Part shown: positions 1-5,765 of the stretch, piece after piece
Layout of the letters: each line of letters opens with the position of its first letter
Position numbering within the stretch: the stretch's first letter is position 1
DNA from: Archangiaceae bacterium
GTDB lineage: Bacteria; Myxococcota; Myxococcia; Myxococcales; Myxococcaceae
DNA length: 7,385 nucleotides
Assembly: GCA_023248915.1 (NCBI GenBank)
Contig: JAHFDQ010000318.1
Location: 1-7,385 of the forward strand
Direction: 5' to 3'
Made by a program: the position numbers and the translations under genes
The notes under the pieces: generated by a model
Database searches by the model: none
What the model saw: the letters and a program-made list of their open reading frames with translations, nothing else
What the model was told of the DNA's origin: nothing

Positions 1-335
1 TCAACCTTCTGGCCCTTCGGCACCTGCACCTTCTTCTCGGTGGTGGCGAAGCCCGGAGCCTCGAGGGTGACGACGTGCTCGCCTGGAGTCACCGTCTTGG
101 GCTCCATCGGCAGCTCACCCACCGACTCCTGGTCGATGAGCAACCGGGTGCCCTCGGCCGGGTTGGTCACCGTCACCATGAGTTCGGAAGGTTTGGCCTT
201 CGAGGGCGGCGGCGGCGGCGTTCGCTTCTTCGGAGTCGGTGCCGACAGGTCGAGCCCCTCGAACGACTGGGCGCGCGCCTCGAGACCGGCGAAGGCGACT
301 GCCAGCACGAGCAGGGCCGGGCGTACTATCATCAT
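1..335 (-). CDS. Secreted PEGA-domain protein, N-terminal part (runs off the left edge)
   Basis: The reverse strand reads openly from ATG at 335 to the window edge, giving 111 complete residues and no stop. Residues 1-22 form a Sec signal peptide: MMIVR, a hydrophobic core LLVLAVAFAGL, and an Ala-Arg-Ala site before Gln23. A basic/proline linker follows (KKRTPPPPPS, 36-45). Residues 52-111 match a PEGA domain: VTVTNPAEGTRLLIDQESVG, then a Pro-x-Glu-Pro-Lys turn, PGEHVVTLEAPGF and a charged strand KKVQVPKG. PEGA domains are small beta folds found in surface and periplasmic proteins, often in tandem; no catalytic role is implied. The product is probably periplasmic or outer-membrane associated. 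ATG at 332 is an equally possible start. No Shine-Dalgarno sequence is seen upstream of either. It is divergent from the lipoprotein gene. What follows the first PEGA domain cannot be seen. Confidence 0.82.
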   Translation of the reverse strand, partial: MMIVRPALLVLAVAFAGLEARAQSFEGLDLSAPTPKKRTPPPPPSKAKPSELMVTVTNPAEGTRLLIDQESVGELPMEPKTVTPGEHVVTLEAPGFATTEKKVQVPKGQKV

Positions 336-341
336 GCCGTG

Positions 342-370
342 ACGGTAGAGAGCCTTCGGGAACGAGTCAA
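342..370 (-). promoter_or_regulatory. Candidate leftward promoter of the PEGA gene
   Basis: Read on the minus strand, TTGACT at 370-365 is a 5/6 match to the -35 consensus. A 17-nt spacer separates it from TACCGT at 347-342, which keeps the T-A-x-x-x-T positions of a -10 box. Transcription would begin around 335, at the annotated ATG itself, implying a leaderless or near-leaderless mRNA. This agrees with the missing ribosome site. The -10 match is weak and housekeeping promoters in this group are poorly conserved, so this is only a candidate. Confidence 0.3.
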
Positions 371-393
371 ACTCCATTAGGCTGTAGTTGACT
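365..393. repeat. Imperfect inverted repeat in the divergent spacer
   Basis: AGTCAAACT (365-373) faces AGTTGACT (386-393). The arms are reverse complements apart from one extra A in the left arm, and a 12-bp AT-richer centre lies between them. The left arm contains the candidate -35 box of the PEGA gene. The right arm contains the TTG that is the farthest-upstream possible start of the lipoprotein. It could be an operator for a dimeric regulator controlling both divergent genes, or chance. Confidence 0.35.
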
Positions 394-412
394 GCTTCCG
401 GCGGGATAAACC

Positions 413-418
413 AAGGGG
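413..418 (+). promoter_or_regulatory. Ribosome binding site deciding the lipoprotein start
   Basis: AAGGGG at 413-418 lies 5 nt before GTG at 424. Starting there gives a textbook lipoprotein signal peptide with a short basic N-region. The upstream in-frame candidates are TTG at 388, which has only a weak AGG upstream, and GTG at 418, which overlaps the site itself. Either would add 12 or 2 residues before the basic region. Confidence 0.5.
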
Positions 419-423
419 TGCCT

Positions 424-3400
424 GTGCGCTCAAGGAACCGGCGAACGACCTGGACGGCGCTGGCGGCGACGGCCTGCCTCGTCGCGGGCTGTGCCAAACA
501 ACCCAACTCGGTAATCGAAGTGACGGTCGAGGTACAGGCTGCCGTCAAGAGCACCTGCTTCCGCATCGCGGCGCGCCCTGCGGGTGGCGGGCCGGAGGTG
601 CTGTCCGACCCGATTCCGCGCAAGGACCGCATCGTCGCGGCCATCTACTCCTCCACCCAGCTGAACGGCACGGTCGACTTCCAGGCGAAGGGCTTCCTCG
701 GCCAGGGGTGCGACGAGCCGCTCTCGGCCAACGACGAGAGCGACGTCGTCCCCGGCAATTTCGTCAAGGACGTGGTGGGGCACGTGCTGCTCACGGTGAA
801 GGCCCCCCCGTCGAACCTCGACGCCGACTCGGACGGCTACGTCACGGTGGCCCACGGAGGGACCGACTGCGACGACGCCAACTCCTCCATCCACCCGGGC
901 GCGACCGAGGCGTGCGGCGACGGAGTGGACAACGACTGCAACGGCAAGACTGACTGTGGCGACATGGCCTGCCTCGACGCGCTGTGCGACGACAGCAGCC
1001 AGTGCACCATGACGGACCGGTGCCAGGCCGACGGAGGCTGCGGCGGCACCCCCCGCAACTGTTCCCCGCCGGCGACCAAGCCGTGCATGGTGGGGGGCTG
1101 CGACCCCTCCAATGGGGCGTGCATCTTCGGGTTCCTCGACGCCGGCGCCACCTGCGACGACAAGGACCCCTGCACGAAGACCGACGCGTGCTTGGCGGAC
1201 GGCGGGTGCCACGGCGTCCCGGACACCTGCGCTCCCCCCACCGGAGCCTGCTTCCTGAGCGCCGGGGTGTGCCGCGCCGACGCCGGAGGCTGCGTCTACA
1301 CGCCGGTCGACGCAGGCACCTCGTGCGACGACGGGAACCCGTGCACCACGGGCGACGCGTGCGGAGTCGACGCCGGCTGTGGCGGCACGACAGTTCAGTG
1401 CAGCGCCTCGCCGGGCGGCTGCTACGCCGCCTCGGGAACCTGCAATCCGGCCGACGGCGGCTGCGACTACCCTGTGCTCACCGGCACAGCCTGCTCGACC
1501 GGCGCCTCGTGCGTCCTGGGCGAGACCTGCCAGGCCAACGGCGCCTGCGGCGGCGGCAGCGCCATCACCTGCAACAGCCCCCCCGACGGCGGCTGCTACA
1601 ACGCTTCCGGCGCCTGCCTGTCAGACGGCGGGTGCCTATACGTCGAGCTCGACGCCGGGGCGACGTGCGATGACGGCGACCTGTGCACCACCAGCGACGT
1701 GTGCGTCGCCGGCGGTTCCTGCGCGGGCGCCGCTGTCGCCTGCAACGTGTCTCCGGGGCAGTGCTACCTGTCCTCCGGAAGCTGCAATCCGGCCGACGGC
1801 ACCTGCACCTTCCCGGTCAGCTTCGGAGCCAGTTGCACCGACGGCGACTCCTGTACCCTGGGCGAGACCTGCCAGGTCAGCGGCGCCTGCTCGGGTGGGG
1901 GGGCCTTCACCTGCAACAGCCCGCCCACCAGCGGCTGCTACAGCGCGAGCGGGGCGTGCCTGACGGACGCGGGGTGTGACTACGTCGCGCTCGACGCCGG
2001 AGCCGTCTGCGACGACGGTGACCAGTGCACCAGCGGAGACGCCTGCGGGGCGGACGGCGGCTGCTCGGGCGCTCCGGTGTCGTGCGGCGTCGCCCCTGGA
2101 CAGTGCTTCTCGGCCGCGGGCTCGTGCAACCCGGCGTCCGGGCTCTGCGACTACCCGGTCACCAACGGGGCCGCCTGCTCGGACGGCGACGACTGCACCT
2201 TCGCGGACACCTGCAACGACGACGGAGGTTGCGGCCCCGGGTTTGCCTTCACCTGCACCTCCGCGCCCGGAGCCTGCTACTCGTCCGCCGGTTCGTGCCT
2301 CGCCGACGGTGGCTGCTCGTACCCGGCGCTCGCGACCGGCACGCCGTGCAACGACGCGGACAACTGCACGACGCCGGACACCTGCTCGGCGGCCGCGGTC
2401 TGCGGCGGCGCGGCCGTGACGTGTGTCACGGCGCCCAGCCAGTGCTTCTCTTCGGCGGGTTCGTGCAACCCGGCCGACGGCACTTGCACGTACCCGGTCA
2501 ACACCGGCGCTTCGTGCACCGACGGAGACCCCTGCACCGCCAGCGACTCGTGCCTGGACGACGGCGGGTGCGGCCCCGGCACGCCGTACACGTGCACCAC
2601 GCCGCCGACCGCCTGTTACAACGCCGCCGGCACCTGCCAGGGCGACGGCGGGTGTACCTACACCCTCAACCCCGCAGCCGTGTACCAGGCGTGCACGGGC
2701 GGCGCCTGCTTCGCCGACGGCGGCTGCGCCCCCTACGCCTTCCCGTACGTGCCGAGCAACTTCGACCCGACCACGATTCCGCTCGCGAGCATCGCCGGCA
2801 GCGTCACGCTGAACTGCGCGGCCAACTTCGACTCGACCACTGGCGCGGCGACGCCGTTCGTCAACTGGTGCGGGCAGACTCAGCCGGTCATCCTAACCTC
2901 GCCCCAGGCGGGCGGGCCCGACGCGGTCGTCCTGGCGATGTTCGACTTCACCATCACCTCGGCGGGCAGCCTGACCATCGTCGGCGACCGGCCCGTCATC
3001 CTGGCGGTGTACGACACAGCGCAGATCTCCGGGCAGTTGCTCGCGACCGCCACCCTCGGCACGCGCGGGCCGGGAGGTTCTTCGACCGCCTGTGGCACCA
3101 GCACTGGCTCCACTGGAGCAGTCTTGAACTCCCGCGGCGGCGGAGGTGGCGGCGGTGCCCTGGGAATTGCAGGTGGAACTGGCGGCAGAGCGAACGCCGT
3201 CGTCGGGACGGAGGGACCGGGCGGTACAGCCATCGGGTCCACCACCTTGAGCCCGCTGCGAGGCGGCTGTTCGGGCGGAGCAGGACAAACCACCAGCGGC
3301 GGCGCGGCCGGTGCGGGCGGGGGAGCGGTCCAGGTATCGGTTGCGCGCAACCTGACGGCGGACGGCACCGTTTCCGCGTCTGGAGGCGGCGGAACGGGAG

Positions 3401-3807
3401 GCGCCATCTTCGGCGCCGGGGGTGCCGGCGGAGGTGGCGCCGGCAGCGGCGGCGGAATCCTCCTCGAGGCTCCTTCCATGATGATTGCATCCACAGCGCG
3501 CCTGACTGCGAACGGCGGTGGCGGCGGCAAGGGGGCCAACAACACCACGGCCGGAGGAAACGGCGCGAACGGTTCGATGACGACTGCCAATCCGGCGACC
3601 GGAAGCACTACGGGGCCAGGCAGCGGCGGCAACGGCGGCAACGGCGGCGCGGGTGCGAGCGCTCCGACCAACGGGGCAGCTGGAACTCGCGGAGGGGGCG
3701 GAGCGGGCGGCGGCTTCGGCATCATCCGCCTGAACAGCACCGGCACCTGCACCATCGACGCGGCGGCCGTCCTCAGCCCGGCGGCCAGCAAGAACGGGTG
3801 CCCGTAG
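424..3807 (+). CDS. Large cysteine-rich repeat lipoprotein with MopE-like motif and Gly-rich C-terminal domain
   Basis: About 1127 residues from GTG 424; a TTG start at 388 would give 1139. Residues 1-22 are a type II signal peptide (RSRNRR, hydrophobic core, lipobox LVAG before Cys23). Ala at +2 would fit outer-membrane sorting by the enterobacterial rule. Residues 23-132 are an unrecognised, probably beta-rich domain with few cysteines. Residues 133-180 carry an Asp-rich motif of the MopE metal-binding type (DSDGY, GGTDCDD, PGATEACGDGVDNDCNG). Residues 188-756 are ten tandem units of 56-59 residues with eight cysteines each. Residues 757-879 are a linker with beta-strand-like segments (FDFTITSAGSLTIVGDRPV). 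Residues 880 to about 1100 are Gly-rich, interrupted by short strands such as GGGILLEAP, resembling surface proteins common in myxobacteria. The mature protein has about 97 cysteines, mostly paired within units, so it is probably oxidised and outside the cytoplasm. Function is unknown; a structural or metal-binding surface role is inference. Its stop overlaps the next gene's proposed start. Confidence 0.88.
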   Translation: MRSRNRRTTWTALAATACLVAGCAKQPNSVIEVTVEVQAAVKSTCFRIAARPAGGGPEVLSDPIPRKDRIVAAIYSSTQLNGTVDFQAKGFLGQGCDEPLSANDESDVVPGNFVKDVVGHVLLTVKAPPSNLDADSDGYVTVAHGGTDCDDANSSIHPGATEACGDGVDNDCNGKTDCGDMACLDALCDDSSQCTMTDRCQADGGCGGTPRNCSPPATKPCMVGGCDPSNGACIFGFLDAGATCDDKDPCTKTDACLADGGCHGVPDTCAPPTGACFLSAGVCRADAGGCVYTPVDAGTSCDDGNPCTTGDACGVDAGCGGTTVQCSASPGGCYAASGTCNPADGGCDYPVLTGTACSTGASCVLGETCQANGACGGGSAITCNSPPDGGCYNASGACLSDGGCLYVELDAGATCDDGDLCTTSDVCVAGGSCAGAAVACNVSPGQCYLSSGSCNPADGTCTFPVSFGASCTDGDSCTLGETCQVSGACSGGGAFTCNSPPTSGCYSASGACLTDAGCDYVALDAGAVCDDGDQCTSGDACGADGGCSGAPVSCGVAPGQCFSAAGSCNPASGLCDYPVTNGAACSDGDDCTFADTCNDDGGCGPGFAFTCTSAPGACYSSAGSCLADGGCSYPALATGTPCNDADNCTTPDTCSAAAVCGGAAVTCVTAPSQCFSSAGSCNPADGTCTYPVNTGASCTDGDPCTASDSCLDDGGCGPGTPYTCTTPPTACYNAAGTCQGDGGCTYTLNPAAVYQACTGGACFADGGCAPYAFPYVPSNFDPTTIPLASIAGSVTLNCAANFDSTTGAATPFVNWCGQTQPVILTSPQAGGPDAVVLAMFDFTITSAGSLTIVGDRPVILAVYDTAQISGQLLATATLGTRGPGGSSTACGTSTGSTGAVLNSRGGGGGGGALGIAGGTGGRANAVVGTEGPGGTAIGSTTLSPLRGGCSGGAGQTTSGGAAGAGGGAVQVSVARNLTADGTVSASGGGGTGGAIFGAGGAGGGGAGSGGGILLEAPSMMIASTARLTANGGGGGKGANNTTAGGNGANGSMTTANPATGSTTGPGSGGNGGNGGAGASAPTNGAAGTRGGGGAGGGFGIIRLNSTGTCTIDAAAVLSPAASKNGCP
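820..963 (+). other. MopE-like putative metal-binding motif in the lipoprotein
   Basis: Residues 133-180 of the lipoprotein read D-A-D-S-D-G-Y, then GGTDCDDANSSIHPGATEAC, then GDGVDNDCNGKTDCGD. This fits the family pattern of Asp/Gly loop, D-C-D-D, P-G-A-x-E-x-C and D-N-D-C-x-G. The family is named after the copper-binding protein MopE of Methylococcus, but in myxobacteria the motif is widespread and its ligand is mostly untested. Here it occurs once, where many proteins carry tandem copies. The DxDxDG loop could equally bind calcium. Confidence 0.7.
985..2691 (+). repeat. Ten tandem 8-cysteine units forming an A/B two-unit higher-order repeat
   Basis: Units start at the first Cys codon: 985, 1153, 1324, 1492, 1666, 1834, 2008, 2176, 2347 and 2515. 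The array ends at 2691, followed by a broken eleventh unit (2692 to about 2735: CTGGACFADGGC). Each unit has exactly eight cysteines and begins C-[DST]-D-G-D-x-C-T-x-x-[DE]-x-C. Units 3, 5, 7 and 9 (type A) are all 56 residues, with spacing C4-x6-C5 and C7-x6-C8, and end NPADGTC-type then YPV. Units 4, 6, 8 and 10 (type B) are 57-59 residues, with C4-x7-C5 and C7-x5-C8, and mostly end DGGC then Y. This gives four A-B pairs of 113-115 residues (about 340 bp). Units 1 and 2 are more diverged. Four disulfides per unit are likely but inferred. Confidence 0.88.
3061..3720 (+). repeat. Glycine-rich low-complexity region of the lipoprotein
   Basis: Residues 880 to about 1099 are dominated by Gly, Ala, Ser, Thr and Asn, with runs such as GGGGGGG. 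The Gly tracts alternate with short hydrophobic strands (AVQVSVARNLTADGTVSASG, GGGILLEAPSMMIASTARL), as in stacked-strand or beta-helix-like surface domains of myxobacteria. The DNA holds short internal repeats, for example two copies of GGCGGCAAC followed by GGCGGC at 3625-3648. The fold assignment is inference. Confidence 0.7.
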
Positions 3808-4535
3808 CGCCGCCAGCCGACTCGCCCTCGACTCCGCTCGGGCTGAACGGGAGCGCGGACGGGTGGGGCCGCTCGGCCCGGTCGCTGGTGCCGGAGTTGG
3901 CCTTCGCGTTCGCCTTCCGAGCAGCCTGCTACGCGTTCATGGTTTGGCTCGCGCTCTGGGCCGAGGCGCGCGCGGCGCCCTCCTTGCCCGACGCGGTGCT
4001 GGCGTGGGTGCCGTATGTCGCGTGGGTCGACCGGTACAACTACCTGCTCTGGCTGGCGGCCTACGTGCCGGTCGCGCTCGCGCTGCTCTATTCGGCTCCT
4101 CGGCGGTTCTGCCGGTACATGGTGACCTCGGGGTGGGTGGCGCTGGCCCGGGGCGCCTGCATCGTCGCCACGGGCCTTGGCCCGGTGCGCGGCGCCGACG
4201 TCAACGCCGGTCTCGACGAAGGGCGCCGGCTGGCGGCCTTCTGGAATCTGCTCTCACCGCTCGGCTTCTTCGGCGGGGGCGCGGGCGTCTACCTGACCAA
4301 GGACCTGTTCTTCTCGGGCCACACCGCCACTACCTTCGTCCTCTTGCTCTACGTATGGAGATTCCCACGCCTGCGCTGGCCGATGCTGGCCGGGCACCTT
4401 CTGGTGGTGGCCACCGTCTTCTTCTCGCACCTGCACTACACCATCGACGTCGTAGGCGCCTACGGCATCGCCTTCACCCTCTTCTTCCTGCGCGAGGGTG
4501 ACGCAAAGGCCTTGCTCGGGGCGCCGCGCCTGTAG
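3798..4535 (+). CDS. PAP2_C / sphingomyelin-synthase-like integral membrane phosphatase or phosphotransferase
   Basis: 245 residues from GTG 3798; GTG 3888 is an alternative that removes 30 polar N-terminal residues. Several hydrophobic segments are visible: about 34-55, 66-76, 82-98, 109-125, 151-165, 173-187 and 194-233. The catalytic signature of the PAP2_C branch is present: KDLFFSGHT with His175, then HLHYTIDVVGAYGI with His213 and Asp217. In sphingomyelin and ceramide-phosphoethanolamine synthases this His-His-Asp triad transfers or hydrolyses a lipid headgroup phosphate. The preceding RRFC and R-G-A-C-I-x-x-T-G-L-G-P segment (102-129) also resembles the motif upstream of the catalytic site in those enzymes. 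The substrate cannot be read from sequence: ceramide, diacylglycerol or a phosphatidate are possible. The proposed start overlaps the lipoprotein stop by 10 bp, suggesting coupling, but no good ribosome site is seen. ogt follows 9 bp downstream. Confidence 0.8.
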   Translation: MPVAPPADSPSTPLGLNGSADGWGRSARSLVPELAFAFAFRAACYAFMVWLALWAEARAAPSLPDAVLAWVPYVAWVDRYNYLLWLAAYVPVALALLYSAPRRFCRYMVTSGWVALARGACIVATGLGPVRGADVNAGLDEGRRLAAFWNLLSPLGFFGGGAGVYLTKDLFFSGHTATTFVLLLYVWRFPRLRWPMLAGHLLVVATVFFSHLHYTIDVVGAYGIAFTLFFLREGDAKALLGAPRL

Positions 4536-4544
4536 AATGGCCGC

Positions 4545-5135
4545 ATGCCTTCGCCCCGGCCCGGCCGCGCCCAGATTGCCCTCGAGCTGCCCGGCCCGCC
4601 CGCCCGGCGCGGTTCGGTGCGGCTCGAGCTGGCGAGCCTCGACTCGCCGGTCGGCAAGCTGCAGCTCGCGGTCTCGCCCCGGGGCGTCTGCGCGCTCGAC
4701 TTCGCCGAGTCGGACGGCCCCTTTCGCGCCCGGCTCGCCGCGGTGCGCCCGGGCGCCGAATTCGAGACCGGCGACGCGGCTCGCAACGCCGCCGAACGGC
4801 TGGCCGCCTACTTCGCCGGCAGCCTGCACGCGCTCGAGGGGCTCGCCACCGACCTGGTGGGCACCTCTTTCCAGCGCGAGGTGTGGGCGGCGCTCCGCCG
4901 CATCGCTCCCGGGCGCACGCTGTCGTACGGCGAGCTGGCCGCTTCCATCGGCCGCCCGGCCGCGGTGCGCGCGGTGGGCGGTGCGAACGCGCGAAATCCG
5001 GTCGCGCTGATCGTCCCCTGCCACCGGGTCATCGCCGCGGACGGCACGCTCGGCGGCTATGGCGGCGGCCTCGGCCGGAAGGCGTGGCTGCTCCGCCATG
5101 AAGGCGCGCTCGGCAGCCAGCTCGACCTGATCTGA
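4545..5135 (+). CDS. ogt: Methylated-DNA--[protein]-cysteine S-methyltransferase
   Basis: 196 residues, close to the usual length for this family plus about 25 extra N-terminal residues. The protein repairs O6-alkylguanine and O4-alkylthymine by transferring the alkyl group irreversibly to its own cysteine, acting in the cytoplasm on DNA. The signature IVPCHRVIAADGTLGGYGGG is complete, with acceptor Cys159 and adjacent His160. Upstream are the helix-turn-helix segment LSYGELAASIGRPAAVRAVG with the DNA-flipping Arg finger, and the conserved Asn of ARNPVALIVP. LLRHEGA near the end holds the conserved Glu. Residues 27-85 fit the ribonuclease-like N-terminal domain (LDSPVGKLQLAVSPRGVCAL). There is no Ada-type zinc or AraC domain, so it is Ogt/MGMT rather than Ada. 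The 9-bp gap to the PAP2_C gene suggests co-transcription. No strong ribosome site precedes the ATG. An AGT-like name is equally acceptable. Confidence 0.95.
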   Translation: MPSPRPGRAQIALELPGPPARRGSVRLELASLDSPVGKLQLAVSPRGVCALDFAESDGPFRARLAAVRPGAEFETGDAARNAAERLAAYFAGSLHALEGLATDLVGTSFQREVWAALRRIAPGRTLSYGELAASIGRPAAVRAVGGANARNPVALIVPCHRVIAADGTLGGYGGGLGRKAWLLRHEGALGSQLDLI

Positions 5136-5215
5136 CGGTTGGCCTGAAATCGAACCCGGGTACTCGCTAAGCGCTTGCGCCACGCCACGGCGAGGTATGG
5201 TGCGCCCGCTTCGCT

Positions 5216-5226
5216 GAAGGGGGGGG
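5216..5226 (+). promoter_or_regulatory. Ribosome binding site of the response regulator, with an eight-G tract
   Basis: GAA followed by eight Gs (5219-5226) lies 7 nt before ATG 5234 and fixes that start. It sits at the end of the 98-bp spacer after ogt. No confident promoter is seen in that spacer (5136-5215), so the gene may be read from its own weak promoter or from ogt. Confidence 0.6.
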
Positions 5227-5233
5227 CGCCGAC

Positions 5234-5659
5234 ATGTCGCCAGTGCGAGCGAAAGTTCGGGGGCGAATCCTCGTCATCGAGGACGACCACTCGGCTCGCC
5301 TGTTGCTCGAGCGCACCCTGACGCGCGCCGGCCACGAGGTCGCGTCGGCGGAGGACGGCGAAGAGGGGCTCGCGCTCTTGGAAGTCCGGAAGTTCGACGG
5401 AGTGCTCGCCGACAAGAACCTTCCCGGGCTCGACGGCCTTTCGGTGCTTCGGCGCGCGAGAGAGCGCCACCCTTCCATCTTCACGGTGCTGCTCACCGCC
5501 TTCCCGAGCCGCGAGTCACGGGCGGCCGCGCGAGAGCTTCGCGTCGACGGCTACGTCGCCAAGCCGTTCGGCCTGAGGGAGATCTTGGTGGTGTGCGACC
5601 AGGCGCTCCAGCGTTCACGCGCGCAGGCGGCCGCTCGCGCCGAGGCGGGCCAGCTCTAG
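5234..5659 (+). CDS. Stand-alone CheY-like response regulator (receiver domain only)
   Basis: 141 residues, essentially one receiver domain (about 11-130) and a short Ala/Arg/Gln-rich tail. All receiver landmarks are present: acidic pocket Glu16-Asp17-Asp18 after the first strand (ILVIEDD), phospho-acceptor Asp60 in VLADKNLPGLDG, Thr88 in VLLTAF, aromatic switch position Tyr107 and Lys110-Pro111 in YVAKPF. It should accept phosphate from a histidine kinase. With no DNA-binding or enzymatic output domain it would act by protein contact, as CheY does, or as a phosphorelay step. No kinase gene is nearby, so the partner is probably encoded elsewhere. The start is supported by a strong ribosome site. 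It faces the DUF4340 gene convergently, 106 bp away. Similar orphan receivers are numerous in myxobacteria, and which process this one serves cannot be told. Confidence 0.92.
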   Translation: MSPVRAKVRGRILVIEDDHSARLLLERTLTRAGHEVASAEDGEEGLALLEVRKFDGVLADKNLPGLDGLSVLRRARERHPSIFTVLLTAFPSRESRAAARELRVDGYVAKPFGLREILVVCDQALQRSRAQAAARAEAGQL

Positions 5660-5698
5660 ATGATTCGGCCGGGCGAGAGTCGAAGGCTCCTCGACTTC

Positions 5699-5725
5699 GC
5701 TCGGAGCGAACGGAGCTCTCCGAGC
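5699..5725. terminator. Candidate bidirectional terminator hairpin between convergent genes
   Basis: GCTCGGAG (5699-5706) pairs perfectly with CTCCGAGC (5718-5725) around an 11-nt loop. It lies in the 106-bp spacer between two converging genes, where a terminator is expected. Neither strand has a clear T-run after the stem, so it is not a canonical intrinsic terminator. A smaller GTCGA/TCGAC inverted pair lies just to its left. Confidence 0.4.
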
Positions 5726-5765
5726 AAACGAAGCACCGCTCAGCCCGAGAAGAGCCGAGGGCCGG

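Noticed and set aside
388..410. Rightward promoter from TTGACT (388-393) and GATAAA (405-410)
   Set aside because: The spacer is only 11 nt, far short of the 16-18 nt needed.
2880..3791. A 303-codon proline-rich minus-strand frame opposite the Gly-rich region
   Set aside because: Gly codons GGN read in reverse give Pro/Ala codons, so this is the expected mirror of a Gly-rich gene.
2025..4535. A single open frame of 836 codons covering the repeat region and the PAP2_C gene, as if a fusion protein
   Set aside because: The part before about 3798 is an Arg-rich shadow of the Cys-repeat gene with no domain sense. Membrane segments and motifs appear only near the 3' end, and GC-rich DNA lacks stops by chance.
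5136..5190. A tRNA-like T-arm on the minus strand (GGGTTCGATTTC)
   Set aside because: The T-stem has a mismatch, no acceptor stem pairs across the expected 75 nt, and no anticodon arm can be drawn.
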